Shown here: in pieces, positions 11,414 to 23,399 of the stretch | How positions within the stretch are numbered: position 1 is the first letter of the stretch | Layout: the number at the start of each line of letters is the position of its first letter | NCBI GenBank assembly: GCA_964035015.1 | Contig: CAXIUP010000236.1 | Location: forward strand, 79,742 to 143,741 | DNA length: 64,000 bases | Direction of reading: 5' to 3' | Origin: Corallium rubrum | Lineage: Eukaryota > Cnidaria > Anthozoa > Scleralcyonacea > Coralliidae | The notes under the pieces: model-generated | What the model was told of the DNA's origin: nothing | Databases searched by the model: none | What the model saw: the letters and a program-made list of their open reading frames with translations, nothing else | Translations under genes and position numbers: made by a program

Positions 11414-11612
11414 TTCCAAGACTATCATCTGTCCTCGATCTACCACCATATTAGGAAGGATTTGGATGCAGGGACGCCTATCTACCAGTCCTCATCGTAT
11501 CGCCACCCTTTCATCGTGTCTTCCTGACAAAGTCCGTGATCTTCATTCATTTATTGGAGCTTACAAGGTTCTCGGTCGAGTCCTACCACACTGCTCGTAC
11601 ATATTCGCCCCA
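11414..11612 (+). pseudogene. Gypsy RT/connection fragment between the two insertions
   Basis: Resumes the Gypsy RT after the LTR insertion. The frame covering 11,466 onwards reads SPHRIATLSS and LHSFIGAYKVLGRVLP, the thumb/connection region typical of Gypsy polymerases. It is cut at 11,620 by the hAT element, and the continuation (NAIAGQQSQDRIQWTD) is at 18,957. Confidence 0.7.
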
Positions 11613-12214
11613 CTTGAGAACAGGGGCGGATCTAGGAATTTTTATACCCTAGTGAAAGTAGCGTGGTCCACTTTTCTAGGGGGGTCCGGGGGCATGCCCC
11701 CCCGGAAAATTTTTGAAATTTGGATCTCTAAAATGGCATTCCCGGCATTCTGACAGCACTTTTGAGCAAAAGTTTAAATGTTTTAAAACATGTTTTTAAT
11801 GGGACATTTTATCATTTTCAAGAAAGATTTTGTCCAAATTGGACTTTGCTTGTGATAGTTTGCACTTTTCAAGTATGTAAGACTAACTTTTTCCGGGAAT
11901 GGGAAAGGGGAAATCCTATAAGCACTAGAGAGATTTGTTTGGGTCCAGTTTGCACCGCGACCTGGAAAATTTTTAAATTGTGGATCTCTGAAACGCCACT
12001 TCCTGCGTTGTGAGGGCACTACAGTGCCCAAAATGTTAAGGTGTCAAATCGCATTTTTAGTGACGGCTATCATTTTCAAGAAATATTTACAATTACATGT
12101 ACATGCACTGTAGTCTCAATAAAGATTTTTATTTTGTATTTAAAAAAACGCTTTCTACAGCTTACGTCATTTTAATCAAGCAATAATCAACAAATACATA
12201 ACTGATGACCTTAA

Positions 12215-12276
12215 CCTTAGGTCGGACCATTATGGCTGTTTCGCTCTATATCAGAGCTCATCAGCATGCCTAGGAA
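12215..12276 (-). ncRNA. Hammerhead ribozyme motif (type I-like)
   Basis: On the minus strand the core CTGATGA (12,258-12,264) is followed by a 5-bp helix II (GCTCT, loop GATAT, AGAGC; 12,243-12,257) and then GAAA (12,239-12,242). A possible cleavage triplet GTC follows about 14 nt on. The strand before CTGATGA (CCTAGG) can pair with CCTAAGG after the cleavage site, with an internal loop, giving a helix I. Helix III is short and imperfect. It is in the same orientation as the hAT transposase and about 1.5 kb past its stop. Its host repeat is not identified. Confidence 0.5.
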
Positions 12277-12749
12277 ACGTTTAAGCAACAAGTGTTTCCG
12301 ACATGGACAGCCTGGCCTACTGGCCTGACTTTGGTGGGATGCCGTTAGTGCAATGGCTGATGAGTCCCACCAACCCAGAGCTATCTGGTTTTAAGGCGCC
12401 AGTAACCCGCCTTTCACACCTCTGCTCAATAGTGACGCAGTTGGAGTTTGGCTAGAAGAGGCTTTATAAACGCTGACCATTTGGGATATTTCATGGGCAT
12501 GGAGCAGCTCAATTCTCCAGACCATCCCGGTCATTCTAACCCTTTATCCCCCCTTCCCCATTAATAAAACCTAAAACTACCAACCAAACTCAAAATTCTT
12601 AAAAATTGCGATTGAACTTTAAAACGTTACAATTTATTTCTCAATAGTTTCGTTACCCTCATCCCTTCAGAAAAAAGCATTTAATATATTTTAAAGCAAT
12701 GAGTTGCTACAGTACTGTATATGCCATATGAACAATAATTTCAAAAACC

Positions 12750-13210
12750 ATTAATAATTCACGAGGAAAACACAAAGGAAATCAGTACCATGTCCGTGGT
12801 TTTAGTACTGTATAATAAACGAGCAGGAGTGTTTTATCAGATATAAAGACACGAGGCGAAGCCGAGTGTTTTTATATCTGATAAAACACGAACTGCGAGT
12901 TTATTATACGGCTTCAAAAACGAACCACTTGGTAAGTTGATTGGCGGAGTTAGTTTGAAAAATAACCTTGTCTAAGCCGAGAAAATCAAAGCTAAAGTTT
13001 ATGTAAATCAGGAGAAATCTTTATCACATATAAAGATACGATACGGTCATGATTTTCTTTTGTGTTTCCCTCATGAATTATTAATGAGTTTTTGAATACC
13101 TGATAAAACTTCTTGACGTCAGAAAGAATACTATAATGAACACAAAATTTTATATAAAGAATACTAATGAACATAACATCCAATAACGAATAAAACACTC
13201 CTGCTCGTGT
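12750..13210. repeat. Nested palindromic repeats in the hAT 3' region
   Basis: Two overlapping hairpin families. A near-perfect hairpin around 12,828-12,890 has GTGTTTTATCAGATATAAA with its complement, and the ends 12,750-12,790 are complementary to 13,048-13,090 (CACGAGGAAAACACAAA with TTTGTGTTTCCCTCATG). These are probably small MITEs. The minus ORF at 12,992-13,300 lies within them and is not credible as a gene. Confidence 0.6.
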
Positions 13211-13767
13211 TTTAAATATTACATAAAATTTTTTGGTTTCTTCCTGAATAAGCAGTCTTCCGTCATCAGAAATGACAATACGTTCATTGATGACACTCAT
13301 TCACGGCATGTTCTGACCCCAGTTAGACCTTCAGTTGTTTCAAGAAGTTACGTTATGCTTTCTTGTGGTTAATTAAAACAATTTTCTACTTATTATTTTA
13401 CTCTGTCTAACACCAGACGATTTTACTCGTCAATGGGAAGAACCCTGGAGCGAAAGGGTTAAAAGGAAAAGGATTTGTTTGTTTCAAAGTTACTGTATAA
13501 TTATTAAGGAGTTTCAAGCAAAGTTTCCAACAAGTTAATACAGTATGTCAAACGCCGAAACGCCCAAGCTGCTAAGCGGTAAAATAAACAAAAATAGGGA
13601 GAAAGAGATAACTTTTATCCTTTTTAACATCATCAATAACTCATTTTCATGCACTTAAAATGTGTAAATATGTTAATTACTTAAATGTCCCAAAATTCTT
13701 TTACTTTTTTACTGTGATCAAGAGGTTACCCAGTTAAATGATTATGAACAAATGGAAATAAATTTAT

Positions 13768-16700
13768 TCAAAAATCCAATCTTCTGTTACTAACTGAAAA
13801 TTTGTCAATAACCTTATTGACATTTGGCTCAATTTCTGGATGAATATGCATTAAAGCTAAACCATTCAATCGCTCTTCAACCATAGTGCTTCGCTTGTAA
13901 TCTTTTAATCTTCGCAGAGAAGAAAAAGATCGCTCACATTCACAAGAAGTAATTGGAAGGGTTGCTAGAATGCGAAGTGCTACCTTAATGTTGTCAAAAG
14001 CTTCAAAGTTTATGGCTTTCAGTGTTGTGGCTACACTGTCTGGGCGGGGACCTTTGTAGCTCTCCCAATATTTCTCCCATAATTCCAGCTCTGCATCTAA
14101 AGCCAATGGATTTGGTAAATCATCAAGATAAAAGTTACTAAAGAGCTTAAATGTTTCCTTCCAATCAACCTGTTCACTTGCTAAGTGTATTAATTTCTCT
14201 GGCACAATACTCACACCATTATATACATTAATACTGTTGACGTCAAATCTAGTTTGTAGGGCTGAGTTAACATGGTCTATTAGTGGAATAGTGATGGCTC
14301 TTTTAAAATATTCACAGGCATCAGTTGCAGGATGGTTGTCTCGAGTAGTTTGCCTACGAGCAGTTCTTGGAAGTGACTCTTCAATGTCAAGCTTACTAGC
14401 CAAAGCAACAGCTTGTTGATACCATTTCTCATGGTAAAAATCAATGCTATTCCTAATAGTCATCACCAGATTCTTTAAAGTATTAACAAGCTCAATACCA
14501 TTCATTATATCAATACTCTTTGACTGCAACAGTTGAGTCACTGGAAGGGTGAGGTCAAAAATATTCCTAGTAATTACTAAAGCTGCAATAAACTTAAAAG
14601 AAGAAATAAGAGTTAAGAGAGAAGAGGCATCAGATGAAGTTTTGGGATTACATTTCTTCTCCAGGTTTGAGCTCATTTCATCTAAAGGATAAAAAATTGG
14701 AACAAATAATTCCTCAAATGTGTCCATCCCAGAAATGCGAGCTACCCATCTAGTACGACAAACATCTACTAGTTTATTCTTCCTGACTTCTACAGAACCA
14801 TGCTCTAAAATATTCTTGTCAAGAATCATTTGACGTGGTTCAGATACATTGAAAAAATCAGATATTTCTTTGATCTGTGTCAAAACATTTCTCACCAAAG
14901 GAACAGAAGTAGATTCACAAACTGTTAAATTAAGTCTGTGACTAAAACAATGAGTGTAAAGAGCCTTTTTGTTAAGATTTAAAATGTGAGCTGAGAGACC
15001 ATTAATATGACCAGCAACAGCACCTGCTCCATCGTACCCCTGACCACGATAATCCTGAATATTCAAAGTAAGGTCATTCAAGGCTTCTAACACAAGAGTA
15101 ACCAGTCCAGCCCCTGTCAAACCCCATTTACAATGAAGAAATTTAATGAAGTCTTCACGAATGTTCATATCTTTATCAACAAAACGCAAGACAAGTGACA
15201 CTTGCTCTTTGTTTGAGCAGTCTGAAGCTTCATCAGCAATAATAGAATAGAACTTGCTTTGCTTCACTTCTTCAATAATCTGGTCAGTGATAACCTGACC
15301 ACAGCATTTAATAAGTTCATTCTGGCTAGTCTTGGAAATATAGCTAGCATTTTTTGCACATGTTTTTAGATGTTCTTCAAGAATAATATCACCACAGCCC
15401 TAATCCTAAAATTTAGAAGTTCAATAAAATTTCCAACTCTGCCTTCAGAGTAACTACCAACCTCAGGATGGTATTTTGAGTCATCACGATGGCCACGCAA
15501 AGCAAGAGCAAGATGGCCACACAGTTTAATGGTGTCAATAATTGGAACAAGCTTCTTCCTATTCTCAGCAATGGTCTTCCTCAAGTTATTGTCAACCAGG
15601 ACATCAATTGACTGAATTTGACCTGACATGCGTGCCAAGAAAGATGTAAAAAGAGTAGATGTACTGTCATGCAATCCTTTTTTTTGTCCTGTTCCAACCC
15701 CTGCATGTTGTTTAAAAGAATAAGTGGCATTACTCCAATGCGTTAAAGGCTCAGAAAATAACCTTTTAATTTTACTGGTTTTACCAGGAAACCGATCACC
15801 AAATAGCACGCATGACAAACAGTATGCACCATCTTTCAAGGGTGAATAACATAACCAGGGAAACAACTGCAACCATTCATAACGAAAAGACCTACCATCT
15901 GATTTTGGAAAAGAGTATGATCTGTCAGGCTTAAAAATATTTTTTATTAAATTTTCAATTTGAGAATTGTTCATAGTTTTTACTTTCTCACGGCAAAAAG
16001 CAACATCAAATTCATTGTTAGGATGTGCAACTACTGCGTTACTGTCTGCCGCATTAGTAAGACCAGAGTTTATAGAAGTTGATGGTTCAGTAATATCTAC
16101 CAGTGAATTTTCTGAATTTGTAGTAGAGGTACATGTAGATTCAGCTAGAGTAATCGAAGAACTGGGGTTTTGATTATTTGAACAAGAGTCAGATGTTGAG
16201 GTAGAAGACATGCATGTAGTCTTCTGTCTAGGAGCAAATTTTTGCTCACTGGGTGTAAAAAAGCTTGAAATTTTTTGTGTCTGGGTCATGCTTGGATTAC
16301 TAATACAAGTATTCCTAACAGGGGCAATTTTCTTGTAAGGTTTGTGAGAGAGCTGTGATTTCTTTCTTTTTTGCCCAGTAGCATAAAAAAGAAGAGGAAC
16401 AAAGTGATTGGATTTGAATGCATCACCAGATTTTATCCCACCTTCAAAACAAAATAAAATGTGAACATCCTCTAAACTTGCTTGTGATTGGGACTGTGAA
16501 GGAGAACGTGGTTTAATATGACGATTAAACAATAGCTTTGACCTATGCGCCCCACAGTCTGGATAATAAGTAATAATATTTCTGTTTATAACAGAAGAGA
16601 GACCGAGAATACATAAGAAAGATGACCACTCCTTATCATTACAATTCAACATGGCTTCCTTCTTCACCAACTCATCCTTGGAAAATCCACTATCAAAGCA

Positions 16701-16926
16701 CTTCTCAGAAACTGATAAAGGCAAAAGATTGTTTAAATTCTTACTCTTACCAAATTCTTCCTTATGCTCAGCAGCAGCAGCCAAGAAACAGGGGTGTTTT
16801 GAGTAAAAGCTTGCATTAAGAAAAAGCTCAAGAGATGTCAACACCCTCAAGTCGTCAACAAAAGTATTGTTGCCTACCAACACCAATGAAACTGAACTAT
16901 ACAGACAGTTGCCAGTCGCTTCAGAC
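13768..16926 (-). pseudogene. hAT transposase, main exon: OTU-like, TTF zinc finger, DDE core, hAT dimerisation (one frameshift)
   Basis: Cut-and-paste transposase. The exon starts at a splice acceptor (TTTATTTAG, 16,927) and has two long frames (to 15,366 and 15,267-13,768) joined by a single-base shift near 15,405. In order: an OTU-protease-like box GNCLYSSVSL close to the exon start and, about 190 residues on, SNHFVPLLF; a PCNA-box-like TQKISSFFTP; a TTF-type zinc finger (PWLCYSPLKDGAYCLSC); catalytic region IIADEASD; GYDGAGAVAG; and the C-terminal dimerisation block with CECERSFSSLRRLK. The three acidic positions expected for hAT (D, D, E) are visible. Apart from the frameshift the reading is intact over about 1,000 residues, so inactivation looks recent. 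Confidence 0.9.
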
Positions 16927-17051
16927 CTAAATAAATTTTGGGATCAATAGAAAGAGTGAGCATGCAGTTTTGGGTCAGTTTTACACTGTTAACATGCTGG
17001 ATTAGTTATTAAAATAAGATTAATATCCCAGACCCAGTAAAATATTAGAAG

Positions 17052-17111
<60 letters not shown>

Positions 17112-17541
17112 AACTCATTAATAATTCATGAGATAATCAGCCAATTACACTAGTCCATTCAATCACCTGATTGACGTTGGATACGCCAGGAAAGCCCAAG
17201 ATATTAGATGAAAACCGGTGTTCATCTAATTCTTAAGATCTTAATTATCTATGCAAAATAAACAAGTTGCTGTATGAATAAATTTTACACACGCTCAAGA
17301 ATAAAATCTCTTGAGGGTTTATTTTAATTGTATTTTGTAATTGAAATCGCTCGATTGAGATGACATATCAACAACTCGTTTATCGTGTTTCATCAGGGGA
17401 ATCCAAACACTCGAAAACAATAAAACCACTCCGCCTTCGGCCTTGTGCTTTCATCATGTTTTCTCGTGTTTTGATCCCCTGATGAAACACTCAAACTTGT
17501 TGTTGATATATTACATATATATATTATACCGTAGCCTATAA

Positions 17542-17582
<41 letters not shown>

Positions 17583-18187
17583 CGACCTTATAATAATTGG
17601 CCAAGCGGAAGCCAGGGTCATATTTCTTATAGACTTCACCTCCACGAGGTCTGAGGGTACAGGTTCTAAGTAAGATCAATAAATCTTATACAGGACTTAG
17701 ATTTGCAACTAAAAATGCGTAAATGTTATCTTGACAATACCGTATACGCGACCAAATACAGTATAAAAGCTAGTTTTCTACCGAAATATTGAGAAATAGT
17801 GTATACCGTCTAGAGCGACGCCAGGGTCCTTTCGAGCAAGGCCCTGACAAAAACGTTTATAGGGTTTGATAGTATTATTTCCTCAATATTTCGGTAGTAA
17901 ACTTACCTTACTATACATTCTTATTTCGATAAATAGTATTGATATGCGGCCTATGTAGCGAGTCCTTTTATGACGGATCGTTGATTTTACTCATTTGAAT
18001 ATTTATATCACAACAAACAAACCAGACCGTCCAGATGTTGTCAATTTGAGCGCCATATTTGCTAATGTGTTCACCTAGCGCTTTAGCCGACACAAAATCA
18101 AAGAAGCCAGGCAGAAAAAATGAGGAACATAATACTACAGTTTCCTTAAACTGAATACTGATAAAATAAGCTAAGTTGTTGACGTAC
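16927..18187 (-). other. hAT intron with TA tracts and hairpin MITEs
   Basis: Non-coding. It contains (TA)n at 17,058-17,110 and 17,550-17,580. A hairpin at 17,363-17,511 pairs ATATCAACAAC and GTTTCATCAGGGGA with their complements. A second hairpin at about 17,780-17,912 pairs CTACCGAAATATTGAG with CTCAATATTTCGGTAG. No gene is seen apart from the exon-1 border. Confidence 0.6.
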
Positions 18188-18435
18188 CTCACAGAGACAC
18201 AAGCCTTTCCCTCCTTTGCTTTTGCATGCTGTGGAATGAAGGTCTCAGCGCCCAAGTTCCTACTCAGGAAGCTTGAAGTACTACGAATTGCACTTAAATG
18301 TTCCACAGAAGAAACCATCTGCTGGCTGCTCAGTCGAGATGATATATCGTCATAGATTTGTCGCAGCAAACGATCGTCGTTGCTCTGAAGAGCAGATGAT
18401 ACTCGTTCGAAAACGCTTACCGAAGGGGAAGCCAT
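18188..18435 (-). CDS. hAT transposase exon 1
   Basis: A 248-nt first exon starting MASPSVSVFERVSS and ending at a strong donor (GAG|GTACGT, 18,182-18,187). Splicing to the acceptor at 16,927 keeps the frame through the OTU-like box of exon 2 (the split codon is AG|G). The peptide is helical and serine-rich (DDRLLRQIYDDISSRLSS) with no recognised domain. It may be a DNA-binding or regulatory N-terminus. The intron (18,187-16,927) holds TA repeats and hairpins. Confidence 0.7.
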
Positions 18436-18439
18436 GACC

Positions 18440-18640
18440 GATCAAAGCGAGGATCAAAGCGACAAACCTGGCGTGGATGAATTCATTATCTTCACCGATC
18501 AGGCACTTTAGTCAAGTTAGTCAGAATTCATTAGCATCACGCATTAGCCAATCATATTCAAGCCAAGTTAGTCAAATTGACGTCACATTCATGGCAAGTT
18601 AGTCAGATTGACGTCACATTCAGTCGCAGCCAATCGAATT
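18440..18640 (-). promoter_or_regulatory. Candidate hAT transposase promoter with two CRE sites and CCAAT boxes
   Basis: Just upstream of exon 1, the repeated unit AAGTTAGTCA...TTGACGTCACATTCA occurs about three times (18,510-18,660). Two copies contain the perfect CRE/ATF palindrome TGACGTCA (18,578-18,585 and 18,609-18,616). AGCCAATC-type CCAAT boxes occur at about 18,546 and 18,629. Position and composition suggest a promoter or enhancer, not tested. Confidence 0.45.
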
Positions 18641-18956
18641 GCTGGGAAAGTTAGTCAAACCCGCAACCTCTGCCTGCCGCTGAACCCATTGTCCAGCATC
18701 CCAATCTAGCAGGTAGCAGATCGGTATGCGAGTACCCAGGGTCATCTCTCCGGCGCTCCCGGAAAAAAGACCCCGCGCGGGCGAACTTTCGCCGAAACCA
18801 TATTCTTGATAAGCGGGCGTTAAATGCCGTCGCCTTGTGATTGCGCAATTTTTACAGTCTGCTGGAGGTAGAGTCGGAATTTCTTATGCTCGCAAAAAAA
18901 ATTACATCAGTCGCGTGACTCGTTTGACTTACGCTAAATCCGCCCCTGCTTGAGAA

Positions 18957-19585
18957 TGCTATTGCAGGTCAGCAGTCACAAGATCGCATACAGTGGACTG
19001 ATACACTATCCGAATTGTTCCGTTCAGCTCAGAAATCCCTTTCAACGCATAAATGTATCACCTACCGCGATCATCCAACCAATTGTGGATTGTGACAGGT
19101 GGTTCTGTAACTAAACGCGGCATCGGAGCGACCTTATACGTGTCTAGACATGGCAAAGGCCATTGACCGTGTATGTGACACATGTTTCGCTGCAGTCGTT
19201 CCCTCAGCCTTTCACACAGCATACCACCGATGATGCACCTGAAGCAGTTGGCCTCTCCTTTGCAGCGGATGTTCTCAAACGCTGTAAACAACTTATCCTG
19301 GTCCTACGAGAAACAACCACTTCTTTCACGGTAACGTCCATCATCCCTGACGGAAAAGAGCTGCACTCTTCGCGACACCTTGGTCACTCTGTGTAGCAGT
19401 CTACACCTGTCAGAGGGCCCTCCAGCCATCATCAGAGTTGACCCTGCACAGGAATCTGTTGGTCTACGTGACGACACCACACTCAACAGTCTCGGCCTAT
19501 CCTTAGAATTTGGTCGCGTCAAGAACATTAATAAGAGTCCGGTGGACGAGAAAGCCGTAGCTGAACTGGAACTGGAACTCCTCCG

Positions 19586-19592
<7 letters not shown>
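18957..19592 (+). pseudogene. Gypsy RNase H/integrase remnants
   Basis: Directly after the hAT target duplication the Gypsy frame continues with NAIAGQQSQDRIQWTD and a short RNase H-like stretch, then jumps (internal deletion) to integrase-type sequence. At 19,236-19,592 it reads [33 protein letters not shown] and [12 protein letters not shown] in alternating frames. The last segment runs straight into the TA repeat. Too broken to produce protein. Confidence 0.6.
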
Positions 19593-20488
<896 letters not shown>

Positions 20489-20515
20489 GTTCAAAGTTCT
20501 CTAAGCCAACAAGCC

Positions 20516-21091
20516 TTGCATCATGGACGAAACATGGGTAGTTGTCGCTGGCTACTCCTATTTCAGCCAGTAAGAGACCTCACAGTTTATATGGATGTTG
20601 CTATCAATCCAGGACCTTTGGCTGAACACGAAACAGATTGTGAATCAACCTCAAATCCTGCTCGAGCAACATCGCCATGTCTGGAGACACGCTTCAATGC
20701 ATTCTCAAAGAGCCGGCCAATTCTTGTATACAACTCTCAGATAAGTACCCAAACTTTTACTATTCCTACTATTTGTTCAAGCACTCATCATTTCAAGCGT
20801 ACTGAAAGACCTAGATTTCGTTGGTTGTATCCAGTCAAAGAAGTAGGGGAAGAAACTCAAATATATAACCTTCAAACACTCGCTACACATCGTCAACCAT
20901 GTGTTCTTTTGCATAAATGTAAAGTGAACTACAACAATCTTATTTTTATACCTACATGTCCTATGAACATCAATAAACCCTATATAGGCCGTCAGCCGCT
21001 CGTCAAAAAGCAGTCGGAAAACGAATTTTGTAGCACCCACCCCCTGGAGACTACAAAATTTCATTGTTATATGATAATGTTGTCATTCTGA
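20516..21091 (+). pseudogene. LINE ORF2 N-terminus with 2A-like sequence (truncated)
   Basis: The frame reads [23 protein letters not shown] followed by polar sequence. The octet DVAINPGP (20,594-20,617) matches the 2A ribosome-skipping consensus D(V/I)ExNPGP except for alanine at the glutamate position. Hydrophobic sequence followed by a 2A-like box at the start of ORF2 is known in CR1/L2-type elements. Downstream (SRPILVYNSQ..., HKCKVNYNN) is unassigned. The endonuclease continues only after a gap. Confidence 0.5.
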
Positions 21092-21166
21092 TCACCCGCA
21101 GTTATCAAGAAAATTACTTTTATTTATATTGGCCGTTTGGCCGCCATTTTGGAATTTGTACACTTG

Positions 21167-21254
21167 GTACAGTACAGTACGGTACAGTACAGTACAGTAC
21201 AGTACAGTACAGTACAGTACAGTACAGTACAGTACAGTACAGTACAGTACAGTA
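21167..21254. repeat. (GTACA)n pentanucleotide array
   Basis: About 17 tandem copies of GTACA, one with a substitution (GTACG). Each unit holds the palindrome GTAC. Confidence 0.95.
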
Positions 21255-21608
21255 AAAAAGTTCAAATAAGTTAAAAATACATTCATTATTTCAAAACAAT
21301 AAAATATGTCATGAAAAAAAAAAGGAAAAAAAATGTTCACAAATATGTACCAATATATACATGCAAATTCATACAATTGGATGTTTTAGTGACATGTTTG
21401 TGCGGCGTCAGCAGACGGATCATTTACGCGCTTGATTTGCCGTCCTCATCGCGTTTCCAGCTTGAATCGAAATGTTACTATTTATTATTGGTCTTATAAG
21501 TGATTTTCGATTATATTGACATGCTTCTGTTAATATCACCATACGTAAAGCATCGATTTAGTACAGTGTTCATAAACTCATTAATATTCACTTACAAAAT
21601 ATGCGCTA

Positions 21609-21838
21609 CAGTAAAATCCCACGTATAAGAACCTACTATTTTTCAGATCAGGATGAATAAGTTAATACATATTTGATTCGTAAGATACATTCACAATGAT
21701 ACGTGGTCTGTTATTGCATTTAGCTGCTTGTGAAACGGTTCTCATTACCTATATCTAAACCGAAAAAAATGGTGTCCAAGTGGCAAATTTCAGGCTGTAG
21801 GTTCTTAATTCGCTAGGTTTTTATACGCGGGATATTAA
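21609..21838. mobile_element. Small MITE with about 22-bp terminal inverted repeats
   Basis: The left end AAATCCCACGTATAAGAACC and the right end (complement AATATCCCGCGTATAAAAACC) form imperfect inverted termini about 230 bp apart, with no ORF inside. Confidence 0.55.
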
Positions 21839-21839
21839 T

Positions 21840-23237
21840 GTATGTATTCTACTGCCTATCTACTCTACATCTGAATCGTCTGTGTCAATGTCCTCGTAAA
21901 CGTCTTCATCACAATCTGGAGCTTCTACAGAGTGCAGGCCAAGTCATCTTTTCAGCTGCCTCACGCAGTTTACCAGCATCAATTGTTTCGCACATTGTGA
22001 GATGTTGTACCACTCTTTTTCTTGAATTCTAAAGAGGAGATTAGAAATCAAACATTGTGAAATGTGAAATTCGAATATACCAGGGTTATGAAATTGACAA
22101 GAAATTTCCGGAGGGGCACCAAAAAACCCACAAAGTTTTTACATGTATAGTAGCATTATTATAACATTTCCTAAAATTGTAGTTTGAATATGCTTAGAAT
22201 GTTATGCAAAATCCACAAAGGTCAATGGGGGACGGACTACTTACAAGATAATAATGAAACAGAAATTTGGATTCTACGACAAGCCTTTAATAGGGGTGGA
22301 TTTTATCCCTATATATTTTCCCTCATTATAATCATATTTCATGATTGTTTTTCCATTTTTCCCGGGGGGAGGGGGGGGGGGGGTTGTTCGAAAGTCAACA
22401 AATACAATGAAGTAGGTAGCTCGTGCATCTTATCTAGGCGCTTAAAGCCCAGGCAACACAAGGTGAATATTAACCCATTAAGGCACAAGGGCGTCCTCTT
22501 GACAGGTAAAATCGCCTGACATTAGACAGAGTATAATAACAAAGTAGGGTGAATTGGGGTACATTGCGCCTTAATGGATTAACAAGAGGCATTGGCAGAT
22601 AGTTTTGTTAACAGCAATTTCTTCAGGTGAACATATCGCAAATACATTCAACTCGGCTTTATAAAACATTCTCTAGAGTACTGGACAATCCTGAGATCAA
22701 GATTTATTGTTTTATATCTTCACCTTTTATATCTTGAGTGATTAGAAATTGGCCTAGTTGGGTTAACTTAATAAGGACGTCATTCAAATATAAGACCAAA
22801 ATAAATAATTTAAAGCATAGCAGCTTGTATGTCATTGTAGTATAGTTCTTCACTTTTGCAAATAATACAAATTCGTGGCAGTATTCCAGCACTTTTAGTC
22901 CTTTGACGGCTTGATGGAGTGCCTGCTTCATTCTCGGTTGAACTTCGTCGAGATTTTCGTGGTGTTTGATTATCATCGTTTAGCTGTCTGATTATCATCG
23001 TTTACGTTAGATACCCGTTTCACCGCCTGTTCCATTAGTCGCTTATTCGTCAACTTCTGATAACATTTACGGTAGAGTAAGTCCGTCCGTACTGCTTCAT
23101 CGCTATCAACCAACTACTTGCCTTCTTCCTCGTTTATAAACCCGAACTTTTCTCACTTACTGCTCTTGCCTCACCACCCAAAACACTCCATTGTGACCTA
23201 CACTCAATGATCTTGCATAATGATGTTCGCGTAGCCG
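21840..23237. other. No recognised gene; unassigned sequence
   Basis: Only short open frames without motifs. A G-rich homopolymer lies at about 22,363-22,384. A repeated GATTATCATCGTTTA occurs at 22,968 and 22,988. Nothing further can be supported. Confidence 0.5.
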
Positions 23238-23399
23238 TAATTAAAATATCCTCGTTCGAAATCGTAGGAGGAATCGATGACAACATTTCAAATTTGGATT
23301 ATATGGACACAAAAGCATTATTTGGGATAATAAAATCGTAGTCTCCGTTGGGGTGCAACGAAGGTTCATAATCTCGTGAGTGGCTGACAGCCTAATAGA

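Larger units (their letters stand above)
11621..18948 (-). mobile_element. hAT-superfamily DNA transposon with 8-bp target duplication
   Basis: A 7,328-bp element. The termini are CAGGGGCGGATCTAG and, at the other end, its near-complement (CTAAATCCGCCCCTG). The flanks CTTGAGAA at 11,613-11,620 and 18,949-18,956 form an exact 8-bp target duplication, as expected for hAT. It encodes a spliced transposase on the minus strand (exon 1 at 18.2-18.4 kb, exon 2 at 13.8-16.9 kb). The non-coding ends hold several hairpin repeats, TA tracts and a hammerhead-like motif. It lies inside the Gypsy pol region. Confidence 0.93.

Noticed and set aside
12350..12385. A second hammerhead core, CTGATGAGTCCC on the plus strand
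   Set aside because: CTGATGA is present but no GAAA follows a helix II. The TCCCACC stretch instead pairs with GGTGGGA upstream.
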